From Tabrizicola sp. (GTDB lineage Bacteria > Pseudomonadota > Alphaproteobacteria > Rhodobacterales > Rhodobacteraceae), in contig NZ_JAEULO010000042.1 in the NCBI RefSeq assembly GCF_016793705.1, positions 1 through 64,000 on the forward strand: a stretch of DNA of 64,000 bases, written 5' to 3'. This document shows, piece after piece, positions 18,197 to 26,570 of this stretch (position 1 is the stretch's first letter; each line of letters opens with the position of its first letter). Both the position numbers and the translations under genes were made by a program. The notes under the pieces are model-generated. The model was not told where the DNA came from, did not search any database, and worked only from the letters and a program-made list of their open reading frames with translations.

Positions 18197-18226
18197 GTAT
18201 GGACGCTTTCCATATGCAGTCCATAC
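18197..18226. repeat. Inverted repeat GTATGGAC...GTCCATAC
   Basis: Perfect 8-bp arms separated by 14 bp, in the convergent gap between the LOG gene and the alkX-like gene. It could be a terminator stem or a binding site; no T-run follows. The left part of the gap also has a tandem GTGTAGG duplication directly after the LOG stop codon and a GGGCGATCCGCCC hairpin. Confidence 0.4.
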
Positions 18227-18277
18227 CGGAACCGGACAGCGCTTCCGGCCTGAAACCGCCGGATTACCGCAGCGTTC

Positions 18278-19489
18278 TCAATCCCTTGGCCGCGCCAGCG
18301 TCTCCCTCTCCCACCCGTCCAGGAATTCCACCCGTTCACACCCCGCGAACCGGGCCAGCCGGTCCAGCTCGGCCTCCAGCTTCGCCCGCCGGACCTTGGT
18401 CAGCTTCACCCCGGCTTCCGGCCAGAACGCCTTGACCCGCAGCGCACCTGTATCGCGGAAGGCCTTCACGTCGATCCGGCCGACCAGCCTTTCGCTCTCC
18501 ATGACCGGGAAGACATAGTAGCCCCAGACCCGCTTCGGCTCGGGCACGAAGACCTCGATCCGGTAGTAGAAGCCGAACAGGAACTCGGCCCGGTCGCGGT
18601 CCCGCAGCGCCGGGTCAAAGGGCGACAGGATGCGCAGGCGGGGGACGGGGTCCGGGGGAAGTTCATCCAGGACTTCCGGGAGAACAAAGACCCTGCGGCG
18701 CTGGCCCTGCGCGCCTTCGACCTCCGCCTCGATGATCTCGCCCCGCGCCAGGGCCTCGCGGCACCACAGCTTCGCCGCCTCCGGCCCGACCGCATTCCAG
18801 TAGGCCGCGATCTCGCCGCTGGTCCCGAACCCCAGTTGCCGCAGCGCGGTCCGACAGGCCCAGTCGCAGACCTCCTCCACCGGCACCGGCGTCCGGTGGA
18901 CCTCCGGAATCACCCTCTCGGTCAGATCGTAGATCTTGGCGAAGCCGTCCCGCCGGGTGACGGCGATCCGCCCCGTCCGCCACAGCCATTCCAGCGCGGT
19001 CTTCGAGGGATGCCAGTCCCACCAGCCGCCCTTGCCGCGCACCTCGCCTTCGCCGACATCCGCCGTTCCCACCGGCCCATCCCTGGCTATCCGGTCGAGG
19101 ATGCCATCGAATTGCGCCTCATACCCCTCGCGGAACCAGCGCCGCCAGTTCTTGTGCAACCGTTCCTCGTCGCGCTGGAAGCGGTGCTGCCAGACCCCGT
19201 GCAGCCGCGCCGGCAGGATCGAGGCGTCATGCGTCCAGTGCTCCCAGAGGCTGCGGTCCCGCTCCAGAAGCCGCTTCAGCGCCGGGGGCCGGAAGGACTG
19301 CCGCCGCGACCAGAGAATCATCTCATGCGCGCGGGCCACGGTGTTGATGCTGTCGACCTGCACGAAGCCGATCCGTTCGATCAGATCATGCAGCGCCTCG
19401 CCCGAGGCCGGTCCCGCAGGCGGTTCGGAGAGCGCGTGGCGGTCAAGGAACAGGCGACGGGCGCGGGGGTTCGGGATCAGCTCGGGCAT
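18278..19489 (-). CDS. HTH_42 winged-helix DNA glycosylase, YcaQ/AlkX-like
   Basis: A 403-residue protein of the winged-helix DUF1006/HTH_42 family, whose members AlkZ and AlkX (YcaQ) excise alkylated bases and unhook interstrand crosslinks. The catalytic Q-x-D motif of the AlkX branch is present as GFVQVDSINT (Gln44, Asp46), with ARAHEMILWSR following; AlkZ proteins have a different triad. The ATG at 19489 is chosen over an in-frame TTG two codons earlier. It stands alone; the 182 bp upstream are AT-rich relative to the genes and probably contain its promoter. Confidence 0.83.
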   Translation of the reverse strand: MPELIPNPRARRLFLDRHALSEPPAGPASGEALHDLIERIGFVQVDSINTVARAHEMILWSRRQSFRPPALKRLLERDRSLWEHWTHDASILPARLHGVWQHRFQRDEERLHKNWRRWFREGYEAQFDGILDRIARDGPVGTADVGEGEVRGKGGWWDWHPSKTALEWLWRTGRIAVTRRDGFAKIYDLTERVIPEVHRTPVPVEEVCDWACRTALRQLGFGTSGEIAAYWNAVGPEAAKLWCREALARGEIIEAEVEGAQGQRRRVFVLPEVLDELPPDPVPRLRILSPFDPALRDRDRAEFLFGFYYRIEVFVPEPKRVWGYYVFPVMESERLVGRIDVKAFRDTGALRVKAFWPEAGVKLTKVRRAKLEAELDRLARFAGCERVEFLDGWERETLARPRD

Positions 19490-19671
19490 CGCCAAGGCGT
19501 AACATTTCAGACTGTTTCGGCAAATGGAGGATTTGTGACAAGTAGCGTCGCAGTCGCGATTGCAAACGGCGAATCAATACCTACTATCCCATTGTCTCCT
19601 GACACAAATTCCAAAAGCCAGCTTGGCCGCGCCTGATCTTCCGGGCGTCGACCGGAAAGGACCAGACCGCA

Positions 19672-21048
19672 TTGCCGCATGAAACGCCCCTGATCACGAT
19701 CCTCGTCGCCGGGTTCGGGCTGGCCTTCGTCTTCGGCCTGCTCGCGCAACGGCTGAAATTGCCGCTGATCGCGGGTTATCTTCTGGCGGGCGTGGTGATC
19801 GGCCCCTTCACACCGGGTTTCGTCGCCGACACGGGACTTGCCTCGGAACTGGCGGAGCTTGGGGTGATCCTGCTGATGTTCGGGGTCGGGCTGCACTTCT
19901 CGCCGCGCGACCTGATGGCAGTGAAGGCCATCGCCGTGCCGGGGGCGCTGGGACAGGTACTGGTGGCCACCGCCTTCGGCACCGCGATGGGTTGGTTGAT
20001 CGGCTGGAACCTTGGCGCAGCATTGATTTTTGGCCTTGCCCTGTCGGTCGCGTCGACTGTCGTGCTGTTGCGCGCGTTGCAGGACCGTGACCTCATCACC
20101 ACCGACAAGGGCCGGGTGGCCGTGGGCTGGCTGATCGTTGAGGACCTGCTGATGGTTCTCTGCCTCGTCCTCATCCCGCCGCTGGCCGGTCTTCTGGGCG
20201 GTACGGCCATACCCGTCGCGGAAGAGGCCGAGGCGGTGGCGGAAGTCACCAGCAACATCGGTATCGGTCCGATCGCGGCCACCGTTCTGATCACCCTGGC
20301 CAAGGCAGCTGCCTTCGTTGCGCTGATGCTGATCATCGGTCGCCGCGTGATCCCATGGGTGTTGCACTTCGTGTCCCAGACCAGATCGCGAGAGCTGTTC
20401 CGCTTGTCGGTGCTGGCCATCGCCCTGGGCGTCGCCTATGGCGCAACGCATTTCTTCGGCGTGTCCTTCGCACTCGGGGCCTTCTTCGCCGGGATGGTGA
20501 TGTCCTCCTCGACCCTGTCACAGCAGGCGATGCGGGAAACCCTGCCCCTGCGGGATGCCTTCGCCGTGCTGTTCTTCGTCTCGGTCGGGATGCTGTTCAA
20601 CCCCACCGTGGTCCTTTCGGCCCCGCTGGCGCTGATCGGGACAGTGGCGATCATCATCTTCGTCAAGTCGGTCGCCGCCTATTACATCGTGCGCGGCTTC
20701 GGCCATGACCATGACAAGGGGCTGACCATCGCGGCCAGCCTGGCGCAGATCGGCGAATTCTCCTTCATCCTCATCAGCATGGGCGTGACGCTGGACATCG
20801 TGCCCACCGAAGCGCGCGACCTTGTGGTGGCGGGGGCCATGCTGTCGATCCTGGCGAACCCGCTTCTGTTCCACCTGCTTGACCGGCGCGAGGCGCGGAA
20901 GGCGGCGCTTGCCGCGGCGGCCGCTGCCGAAGCCGCGGGCGCCGCCCCCGAGGGGACGGATCCCGACGTCGCGGACGATCCGCCTAGACCTGCCGCCCCG
21001 TCAGCAGCTTCGGAAGCTCTCCCGTCAAGCCCGCCGCCTGCCGGATGA
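19672..21048 (+). CDS. CPA2 cation:proton antiporter (KefB/YbaL-like) lacking the RCK domain
   Basis: A 458-residue inner-membrane antiporter with 12-13 hydrophobic segments. The family signatures LPLIAGYLLAGVVIGPFTPG, ELGVILLMFGVGLHFS and SLAQIGEFSFILIS are intact. The E. coli YbaL/Kef proteins continue into a cytoplasmic TrkA-N (RCK) domain; here the protein stops after an Ala/Pro-rich tail. The only usable start is TTG at 19672, with AAAGGA upstream. The last 65 bp overlap the 3' end of convergent ubiH, so the tail may be a run-on past the ancestral end. Confidence 0.82.
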   Translation: MPHETPLITILVAGFGLAFVFGLLAQRLKLPLIAGYLLAGVVIGPFTPGFVADTGLASELAELGVILLMFGVGLHFSPRDLMAVKAIAVPGALGQVLVATAFGTAMGWLIGWNLGAALIFGLALSVASTVVLLRALQDRDLITTDKGRVAVGWLIVEDLLMVLCLVLIPPLAGLLGGTAIPVAEEAEAVAEVTSNIGIGPIAATVLITLAKAAAFVALMLIIGRRVIPWVLHFVSQTRSRELFRLSVLAIALGVAYGATHFFGVSFALGAFFAGMVMSSSTLSQQAMRETLPLRDAFAVLFFVSVGMLFNPTVVLSAPLALIGTVAIIIFVKSVAAYYIVRGFGHDHDKGLTIAASLAQIGEFSFILISMGVTLDIVPTEARDLVVAGAMLSILANPLLFHLLDRREARKAALAAAAAAEAAGAAPEGTDPDVADDPPRPAAPSAASEALPSSPPPAG

Positions 21049-22213
21049 AGCCGCGCCGCAAGCCGGGCAGGGCATTCACCACGCCCATGCCAAGGTCGCG
21101 CCCCAGACGCAGCAGGGGATTGTCGCTGGAAAACAATCGGTTGACCGTGTCCATCCCCAGGGCAAGCGCCGTGGAATCGAACCGCCGCCAGCGCTGGTAC
21201 TCCTCCAGTGCGGCTGGGCTGCCGGGCTCCTCGCCGCGGCGGCGGGCCAGGATCAGCACCTCGGCCAGCGCCGCCACATCGCGCAGGCCAAGATTAAGCC
21301 CCTGCCCGGCAATCGGATGCACCCCATGCGCCGCGTCGCCCACCAGAGCCACGCGGGGGGCGATGAAGCGCTCGGCCAGCGACAGCGACAGCGGGTAGGT
21401 GAAACGGTCGCCGGCAAGGCTGATCTCGCCCAGGAAGTCGCCGAACCGGGGGCGCAGCGCTTCCAGATAGGCCTCGTCCGGCAAGGCCTGGATCGCGGCG
21501 GCATTGGCGTCAGTCTCGCTCCAGACGATGCTGGAAAGATGCCCGCCCTTCAGCGGCAATATCGCCAGCGGGCCGGAGGGCATGAAGAACTGATGCGCGA
21601 TGCCATGGTGGTCGCGCTCATGCCGGATCGCCGTGACCAGCGCGGTCTGCCCGTAGCCCCAGCCGATCCGCCGGATGCCCGCCCGCGTCGCCACGCCCGA
21701 TCCGCGCCCGTCGCAGCCGACCAGAAGCCCGGCGGTGAGCCGCCGCCCCGAGGCCAGCGTCACCGTCACGCCGGAGGGTCCAACCTCCTGCGCCTGAACG
21801 GTTTCCCCGGACAGCAGCGTGATCTCCGGCACTGCTTCCATGGCGTTCAGGAAGGCCGCATAGAGGTGCCGGTCCTCCAGCATGTGCCCCATCGGGCCTT
21901 CCTCGATCTCGGCGGCGTCGAAATGCAGGAAGAAGGGCGCGGAGCCTTCCCCCGCCCGCCCGTCGCTGGCCTTGATCTCCAGCATCGGCTGCGCCTTGTC
22001 GGCCACGGCGGGCCAGATCCCGATGGCCGTCAGAAGTCGCACCGAGGCGATGGCCAGCGCATAGGCCCGCCCGTCGAACCCGGCTTCGGCGCGGGTCCGG
22101 GCCGGGCGGGCGTCGACCACGGTCACGCGGAAGCCGCCCTGCGCCAAGGCCAGCGCCAGGGCCGGGCCGTTCAGCCCGCCGCCCGCGATCAGGATATCGG
22201 TGTCCCAGCTCAT
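20984..22213 (-). CDS. UbiH/UbiF/COQ6 family FAD-dependent hydroxylase
   Basis: A 409-residue flavoprotein monooxygenase of ubiquinone synthesis, hydroxylating the aromatic ring. The dinucleotide-binding loop is GGGLNGPALALALAQGG, and the second FAD motif VGDAAHGVHPIAGQGLNLG is intact. Which ring position it acts on cannot be decided from sequence alone; alphaproteobacterial UbiL/UbiH/UbiF homologues are hard to separate. It is convergent with the antiporter (65-bp overlap) and divergent from the amidase (78 bp). Confidence 0.9.
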   Translation of the reverse strand: MSWDTDILIAGGGLNGPALALALAQGGFRVTVVDARPARTRAEAGFDGRAYALAIASVRLLTAIGIWPAVADKAQPMLEIKASDGRAGEGSAPFFLHFDAAEIEEGPMGHMLEDRHLYAAFLNAMEAVPEITLLSGETVQAQEVGPSGVTVTLASGRRLTAGLLVGCDGRGSGVATRAGIRRIGWGYGQTALVTAIRHERDHHGIAHQFFMPSGPLAILPLKGGHLSSIVWSETDANAAAIQALPDEAYLEALRPRFGDFLGEISLAGDRFTYPLSLSLAERFIAPRVALVGDAAHGVHPIAGQGLNLGLRDVAALAEVLILARRRGEEPGSPAALEEYQRWRRFDSTALALGMDTVNRLFSSDNPLLRLGRDLGMGVVNALPGLRRGFIRQAAGLTGELPKLLTGRQV

Positions 22214-22291
22214 AGGCTCTTCTTAGCCCGCCACGACGGATTGTCCATGCGTCGGCAAGCCGCTACCGTTCTCGGAAAACGGGGGGCGGGG

Positions 22292-23623
22292 ATGAGCGGA
22301 ACCTGGGCGAACATGACGGCGGCGGACCTCGGGCGCGGGATCGGCGCGGGGAAGATCAATCCGGTCGAACTGGCCGAGGCCTTCCTCGACCGGATCGAGA
22401 CGCATCCCCTCGCCCCCCGCATCTACGCCCGCGCCACGGCGGCGCGCGCCAGGGGCGAGGCGATGGCGGCGGCGGCGCGCGCCAAGGCGGGCCTGCGCAA
22501 GGGGCTTCTGGACGGGGTGCCGGTCAGCTGGAAGGACCTCTTCGACACGGCAGGCGTGGCGACCGAGGCGGGCTCGGCTCTGTTGAAGGGCCGGACGCCG
22601 GGCCGGGATGCGGCGGTTCTGGAAACCGCGACGCTTCAGGGCTTGGTGTGCCTCGGCAAGACGCATATGTCGGAGCTGGCCTTCTCGGGCCTTGGGCTCA
22701 ACCCGGTGACGGCAACACCACCCTGCCTGAACCACGACAAGGCGGTGCCGGGCGGCTCCTCCTCGGGCGCCGCGGCCTCGGTGGCCTTCGGGCTGGCCCC
22801 GGCGGCGATCGGGTCCGATACCGGCGGCTCGGTGCGGATTCCGGCGGCCTGGAACGACCTCGTGGGGCTGAAGACCACCGCCGGAACCTTGCCGATGACA
22901 GGCACGGTGCCCTTGTGCGAGCGGTTCGACACCATCGGGCCGCTCGCTCATTCTGTCGAGGATTGCGCGCATCTGCTGACGGCGCTCAGCGGCGAGCCGG
23001 TCGCCGACCTTGCGGGGGCGGATCTCTCCGGCGCCCGGCTTGCCGTGCTGGAGACGGTGGCGCTGGACGACCTGCGCGACCGCCCGGCACAGGGCTTCGA
23101 GGATGGCGTCGCGCGGCTGGGCCGGGGCGGGGCACAGATCGTCCGGATCAAGGTGCCCGAAGTGGCCGAGGCGATGGCGATGGCGGCCGTCGTCTTCACC
23201 TCGGAGGCCTATGGCATCTGGCGCGAGGTGATCGAGGCCGCGCCGCAGAAGATGTTCCCCCGCATCCTGGAGCGCTTCCGCTCGGGCGCCAATGTCTCTG
23301 CCGTGGACTATGTCGCCGCCTGGCGGCGGCTGGAGGCGATCCGCCGTCGCTGGGCCGAACGGACGGCAGCCTTCGACGCCATCCTGCTGCCGACCTCACC
23401 GATCCTGCCGCCGGATGCCGACCGGCTGATGACCGATGACACCTATTACGTCACCGAAAACCTGCTGGCGCTGCGCAACACGAGGATCGCCAACCTGATG
23501 GGCGTCTGCGCGCTGACCTTGCCGACCGCGCAGCCGTCCTGCGGGATCACGCTGATGGGAGCGGCGGACGGGGAAGCGCGGCTCTTGCGGCTGGGATCGG
23601 CGGCGGAACGGGCGCTCCTGTAG
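22292..23623 (+). CDS. Amidase signature family hydrolase
   Basis: A 443-residue amidase. The Ser-cisSer-Lys triad is visible: Lys in VSWKDLF, cis-Ser in PGGSSSGAAASV and nucleophile Ser in IGSDTGGSVRIPA. It resembles GatA but lacks gatC/gatB neighbours, so it is more likely a catabolic or indole-acetamide-type amidase than the tRNA amidotransferase subunit. The ATG at 22292 follows GGGGGGCGGGG; the longer open frame upstream runs through antisense ubiH and is rejected. Substrate unknown. Confidence 0.85.
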   Translation: MSGTWANMTAADLGRGIGAGKINPVELAEAFLDRIETHPLAPRIYARATAARARGEAMAAAARAKAGLRKGLLDGVPVSWKDLFDTAGVATEAGSALLKGRTPGRDAAVLETATLQGLVCLGKTHMSELAFSGLGLNPVTATPPCLNHDKAVPGGSSSGAAASVAFGLAPAAIGSDTGGSVRIPAAWNDLVGLKTTAGTLPMTGTVPLCERFDTIGPLAHSVEDCAHLLTALSGEPVADLAGADLSGARLAVLETVALDDLRDRPAQGFEDGVARLGRGGAQIVRIKVPEVAEAMAMAAVVFTSEAYGIWREVIEAAPQKMFPRILERFRSGANVSAVDYVAAWRRLEAIRRRWAERTAAFDAILLPTSPILPPDADRLMTDDTYYVTENLLALRNTRIANLMGVCALTLPTAQPSCGITLMGAADGEARLLRLGSAAERALL

Positions 23624-23725
23624 GACGAAACCGGCCCAACTCCGGCAAAACCCATGTGACGCTGCTGCATCACTTGTCGTTGCGGCAAAGGCCGCCGAAC
23701 ATCCGTTTATTGTCGGACTGTCACC

Positions 23726-23739
23726 AAAGGTGCACCTTT
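23726..23739. promoter_or_regulatory. Perfect palindrome AAAGGTGCACCTTT upstream of the porin-like gene
   Basis: A 14-bp perfect palindrome centred 50 bp before the start of the porin-like gene, in an AT-rich stretch. It looks like a dimeric repressor or activator site. No matching regulator is adjacent. Confidence 0.45.
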
Positions 23740-23782
23740 TTACTTATTGACAGCGTTTCCGCAGCAATGAGGAGCCGTATGC

Positions 23783-24805
23783 ATGAAACTTTCGGCTGCA
23801 CTTCTTTCCATGCTGGGATTCGGCACACCAATCCTTGCCGATGAACCCCTTACGCTCAGCTTTGACGGAACGGTCGCGGGTGGATGGCTGGACCTGCGAT
23901 CCGCCACATTCAGCGGCTATGGCTACAATGGCCCGGTGCTGGCCTTCGAGGGCAACGCCTCGGCGGACTATGCTGTCTCCGAGACGATCAGCCTGGGCCT
24001 GATCGGCAGAGTGACCGCGCGCGAGGGCTCGCAGGCTCGCTACGATGGAATCAATCTGATGTTCGGGCAGCAGCCCGGCAAGTTCGGCAAGTTCGAGCTG
24101 GATCTCGCGGCCTATGTCTCGGTCGGGCCTCTGCTGCTGACTTACGGCGACATGGAATCGTCATTCAGCCTTGCGACCCTTGAAATCGAGTCGGGAGCGT
24201 CGCCGATCCCTGCCGGAGGCGCGGTGCTGATGAATCTTGGCGGCGGCCTGGGAACGTCCGGAATTCCGCTTTCAGACACGTCATCGGTGGAGCCCCGGTT
24301 CTACGACTCCCGGACGACCCGCGCCGATCTGACCCTTGGCGACTTCGTTTTCACCGTATCGGTTTCAAAGAACGAGCGCGGAAAAGCCGACAGCGCCGGC
24401 GTCAAATGGGATCGGGACTTCGGCGAATTCGGTGTCGCGCTGGGCTATGCCTACGAGGACGGGCCATCCCGAAACTACCGTTCGACAAGCGCGGCCTTCC
24501 GGTTCAAGGGCCTCAAGCTTGTCGCCAATTCGATCCGCCAGGCTCCGGATTTCGGTTCGATCGACTATGATCTCGAATATCGCGGATATTCGGCATCCTA
24601 TGATTTTGGCCGGTTTGACCTGGGCCTTGCGCGGGCCAAGCAGATGCCGACGTTCTTTTCCGTCTTCACCGGCGAGGCAAAGGCGTTCTGGATCGGCTGG
24701 GACATCAACGAAAGCTCGCGTCTCGATTTCGAGACGTCGCAAAGCGACTACCAAAGCGGACAGGACGTCGACACGGCAAGCCTGACCTATTCGTACAGGT
24801 TCTGA
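23783..24805 (+). CDS. Putative outer-membrane porin-like beta-barrel protein
   Basis: A 340-residue exported protein. A short signal peptide (MKLSAALLSMLGFGTPILA, cleaved before DEP) is followed by alternating polar/hydrophobic strands, many Gly/Tyr/Asp turns and a C-terminal strand ending SYRF; a terminal Phe preceded by alternating aromatics is the BAM recognition signature of outer-membrane barrels. It is most like general Gram-negative porins of Rhodobacteraceae, but I cannot name a family with certainty. GAGGAG lies 8 bp before the ATG. Base composition is lower in GC than its neighbours. Confidence 0.65.
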   Translation: MKLSAALLSMLGFGTPILADEPLTLSFDGTVAGGWLDLRSATFSGYGYNGPVLAFEGNASADYAVSETISLGLIGRVTAREGSQARYDGINLMFGQQPGKFGKFELDLAAYVSVGPLLLTYGDMESSFSLATLEIESGASPIPAGGAVLMNLGGGLGTSGIPLSDTSSVEPRFYDSRTTRADLTLGDFVFTVSVSKNERGKADSAGVKWDRDFGEFGVALGYAYEDGPSRNYRSTSAAFRFKGLKLVANSIRQAPDFGSIDYDLEYRGYSASYDFGRFDLGLARAKQMPTFFSVFTGEAKAFWIGWDINESSRLDFETSQSDYQSGQDVDTASLTYSYRF

Positions 24806-24817
24806 CCGCTTGCCTTC

Positions 24818-25288
24818 CTAAACCCGGTGGTAGGGCGACCCTGCCAGGATCGTCGCGGCCCGGTAAAGCTGTTCGGCCAGCATCACCCGGACCAGCATGT
24901 GCGGCCAGACCATCCGGCCGAAGCTGACCGCCAGATCGGCCCGGGCGCGAAGCGAGGGGTCCACCCCGTCCGCCCCGCCGATGACGAAAGCCGCATCCTG
25001 CCGCCCTCCATCGCGCCAACCCGCCAGAACTTGCGCAAACTCCGGGCTGGAAAGCGTCTTGCCGCGTTCATCCAGCACGCAGAGCGCCGCGCCCTCGGGG
25101 ATCGCGCGGGACAGAAGCGCCGCTTCCGCCGCCATTCCCCCGCCCTTCTTGTCCTCGACCTCATGCTCCGTCACCGGCCCAAGGCCCAAGGGTCGCCCGG
25201 TCCGGTCCAGCCGTTGCAGGTAGTCGTCGACCAGATCGCGCTCCGGCCCCGCCCGCAGGCGGCCCACGGCGCAAAGGTGCAGGCGCAT
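24818..25288 (-). CDS. rlmH: 23S rRNA pseudouridine(1915) N3-methyltransferase
   Basis: A 156-residue SPOUT-class methyltransferase that modifies pseudouridine 1915 in helix 69 of 23S rRNA. Family motifs CVLDERGKTLSS, FVIGGADGVDP and the C-terminal knot VRVMLAEQLYRAATILAGSP-YHRV are intact. The ATG at 25288 gives the canonical MRLHLCAVGRLRAGPE terminus; the open frame continues 13 codons upstream. Its start shares 1 bp with the rsfS stop (TGATG), the usual rsfS-rlmH pairing. Confidence 0.96.
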   Translation of the reverse strand: MRLHLCAVGRLRAGPERDLVDDYLQRLDRTGRPLGLGPVTEHEVEDKKGGGMAAEAALLSRAIPEGAALCVLDERGKTLSSPEFAQVLAGWRDGGRQDAAFVIGGADGVDPSLRARADLAVSFGRMVWPHMLVRVMLAEQLYRAATILAGSPYHRV

Positions 25289-25710
25289 CAGGCCTTGGCG
25301 GCGCGGGTCGCCCCCGCCGGAAGCCACATCTTCTCAAGCTGGTAGAACTCGCGCACTTCCGGGCGGAAGACGTGGACGATCACGTCGCCCGCGTCGATCA
25401 GCACCCAGTCGCCGGTTTCCTTGCCCTCCATGCGGACGGAAATCCGCAGCTCCTGCTTCAGCCGGTCGGCGAGCTTTTCCGAGATCGCCGCGACCTGCCG
25501 CGAGGACCGGCCCGAGCAGATCACCATGTAATCGGCCACGTCCGACCGGCCGCGCAGGTCGATCTCGACGACATCCTCGGCCTTGTCGTCGTCGACCGAC
25601 TTCAGAACCAGGGCCAGGACCTCCTCGGAGCGGTGCTCGCCTTCGGCGATGTCAGGGGTTTTCGGGCGCGGACCGACAGGCAGGCCGGTGGCGGGATCAG
25701 AATGCGACAG
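25288..25710 (-). CDS. rsfS: Ribosome silencing factor RsfS, apparently starting at CTG
   Basis: Binds L14 (uL14) and blocks subunit joining in starved cells. The conserved body is seen from VLALVLKSVDDDKAEDVVEI through YMVICSGRSSRQ to FYQLEKMWLP. Upstream of it the frame is open to a TAG at 25771-25773 but contains no ATG, GTG or TTG before a GTG at 25539, which would remove about half of the domain. A CTG at 25710 is preceded by GGAGG with 8-nt spacing and gives a 140-residue protein (MSHSDPATGLP...). I take this as the start. Overlaps rlmH by 1 bp. Confidence 0.85.
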   Translation of the reverse strand: MSHSDPATGLPVGPRPKTPDIAEGEHRSEEVLALVLKSVDDDKAEDVVEIDLRGRSDVADYMVICSGRSSRQVAAISEKLADRLKQELRISVRMEGKETGDWVLIDAGDVIVHVFRPEVREFYQLEKMWLPAGATRAAKA

Positions 25711-25817
25711 GACCTTGTCCTCCAGGAAAGCGCGGACAAGCGGCCCCCGCGCCGGGCCTTGCGGGCAAGACTAGCACCGGGGGCGGGCAATCTCAACCGA
25801 AGGCGGGCGGGTACGCG

Positions 25818-26525
25818 CTATTCGGCGCCTTGGCAAGGCGGGATCGCAGCCAGCACGCCGGTCGTCATGTGCCGCTTCCGCCCGAAGCCAGGCGCGCGGG
25901 TGACGGTGAAGCCGGCCTGGGCCAGCGCGCGGCGGACATGGCCCGCGGCGGTATAGGTGGCGAAGGTCCCGCCTGGCGCGGTGTGGCGGGCGACTTGCGT
26001 CATCAGATCGGGCGACCAAAGCTCGGGATTCTTTGCCGGAGAGAACCCGTCCAGGAACCAGGCGTCGGCCTCGCCCTCCCATCGGGCCAGCGTCTCGCGC
26101 GCATCGCCGAGAAGGATCGTTGCGGTCAGGTTGGGGAAGTGCAGCGTGGTCTTGCCCGCTTCCCATTGCCGCAGGAAGGGCTCTGCCAGCCCGGCGATTT
26201 CGGGGAAGGCCGCAAGCGCCCGAGCGATGTCAGGGGCGGGCATCGGGAAGGCCTCGAAACTGGTGTAGGAGACATGCCCCGGCCCCTGATGCGCCTGTAG
26301 AACCGCCAGAAGGTTCAGGCCCGTGCCAAAGCCCAGCTCGGCGATGCGGAACCCGTCGCGGAACCGCCCCGGCAGGCCGTTCCCGGCCAGGAACACATGC
26401 CGCGTCTCGTCCAGGCCCCCCTCCAGCGAGAAATACGGGTCGTCGAACCGGCGCGAGACCGGGATCATCCCGTCACGCCAGTCGAGGGCAGGTGCCGGGG
26501 CAGGGGGCTGGTCGGGGCTGGCCAT
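25818..26525 (-). CDS. mnmD: tRNA 5-methylaminomethyl-2-thiouridine methyltransferase domain protein (MnmD)
   Basis: A 235-residue SAM-dependent methyltransferase equivalent to the N-terminal (DUF752) half of E. coli MnmC, converting nm5s2U34 to mnm5s2U34. Motifs FRIAELGFGTGLNLLAVL (SAM loop), DAWFLDGFSPAKNPELW and FATYTAAGHVRRAL are intact. The start at 26525 gives the family N-terminus with DWRDGMIPVSRRFDDPYFS. The matching FAD oxidoreductase half is not fused but encoded divergently 46 bp away. Confidence 0.92.
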   Translation of the reverse strand: MASPDQPPAPAPALDWRDGMIPVSRRFDDPYFSLEGGLDETRHVFLAGNGLPGRFRDGFRIAELGFGTGLNLLAVLQAHQGPGHVSYTSFEAFPMPAPDIARALAAFPEIAGLAEPFLRQWEAGKTTLHFPNLTATILLGDARETLARWEGEADAWFLDGFSPAKNPELWSPDLMTQVARHTAPGGTFATYTAAGHVRRALAQAGFTVTRAPGFGRKRHMTTGVLAAIPPCQGAE

Positions 26526-26570
26526 CGGGGGTAGTCCTTTCGCCGAAGGTGATGGGCTTGGGGCAGGCAA

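Noticed and set aside
23747..23752. TTGACA as -35 of the porin-like gene
   Set aside because: No acceptable -10 hexamer at 16-18 bp; the spacing runs into the ribosome-binding site.
25288..25773. Frameshift or pseudogene in rsfS
   Set aside because: The conserved body is uninterrupted in one frame, and a CTG with a strong Shine-Dalgarno sequence explains the missing standard start better than a disruption.
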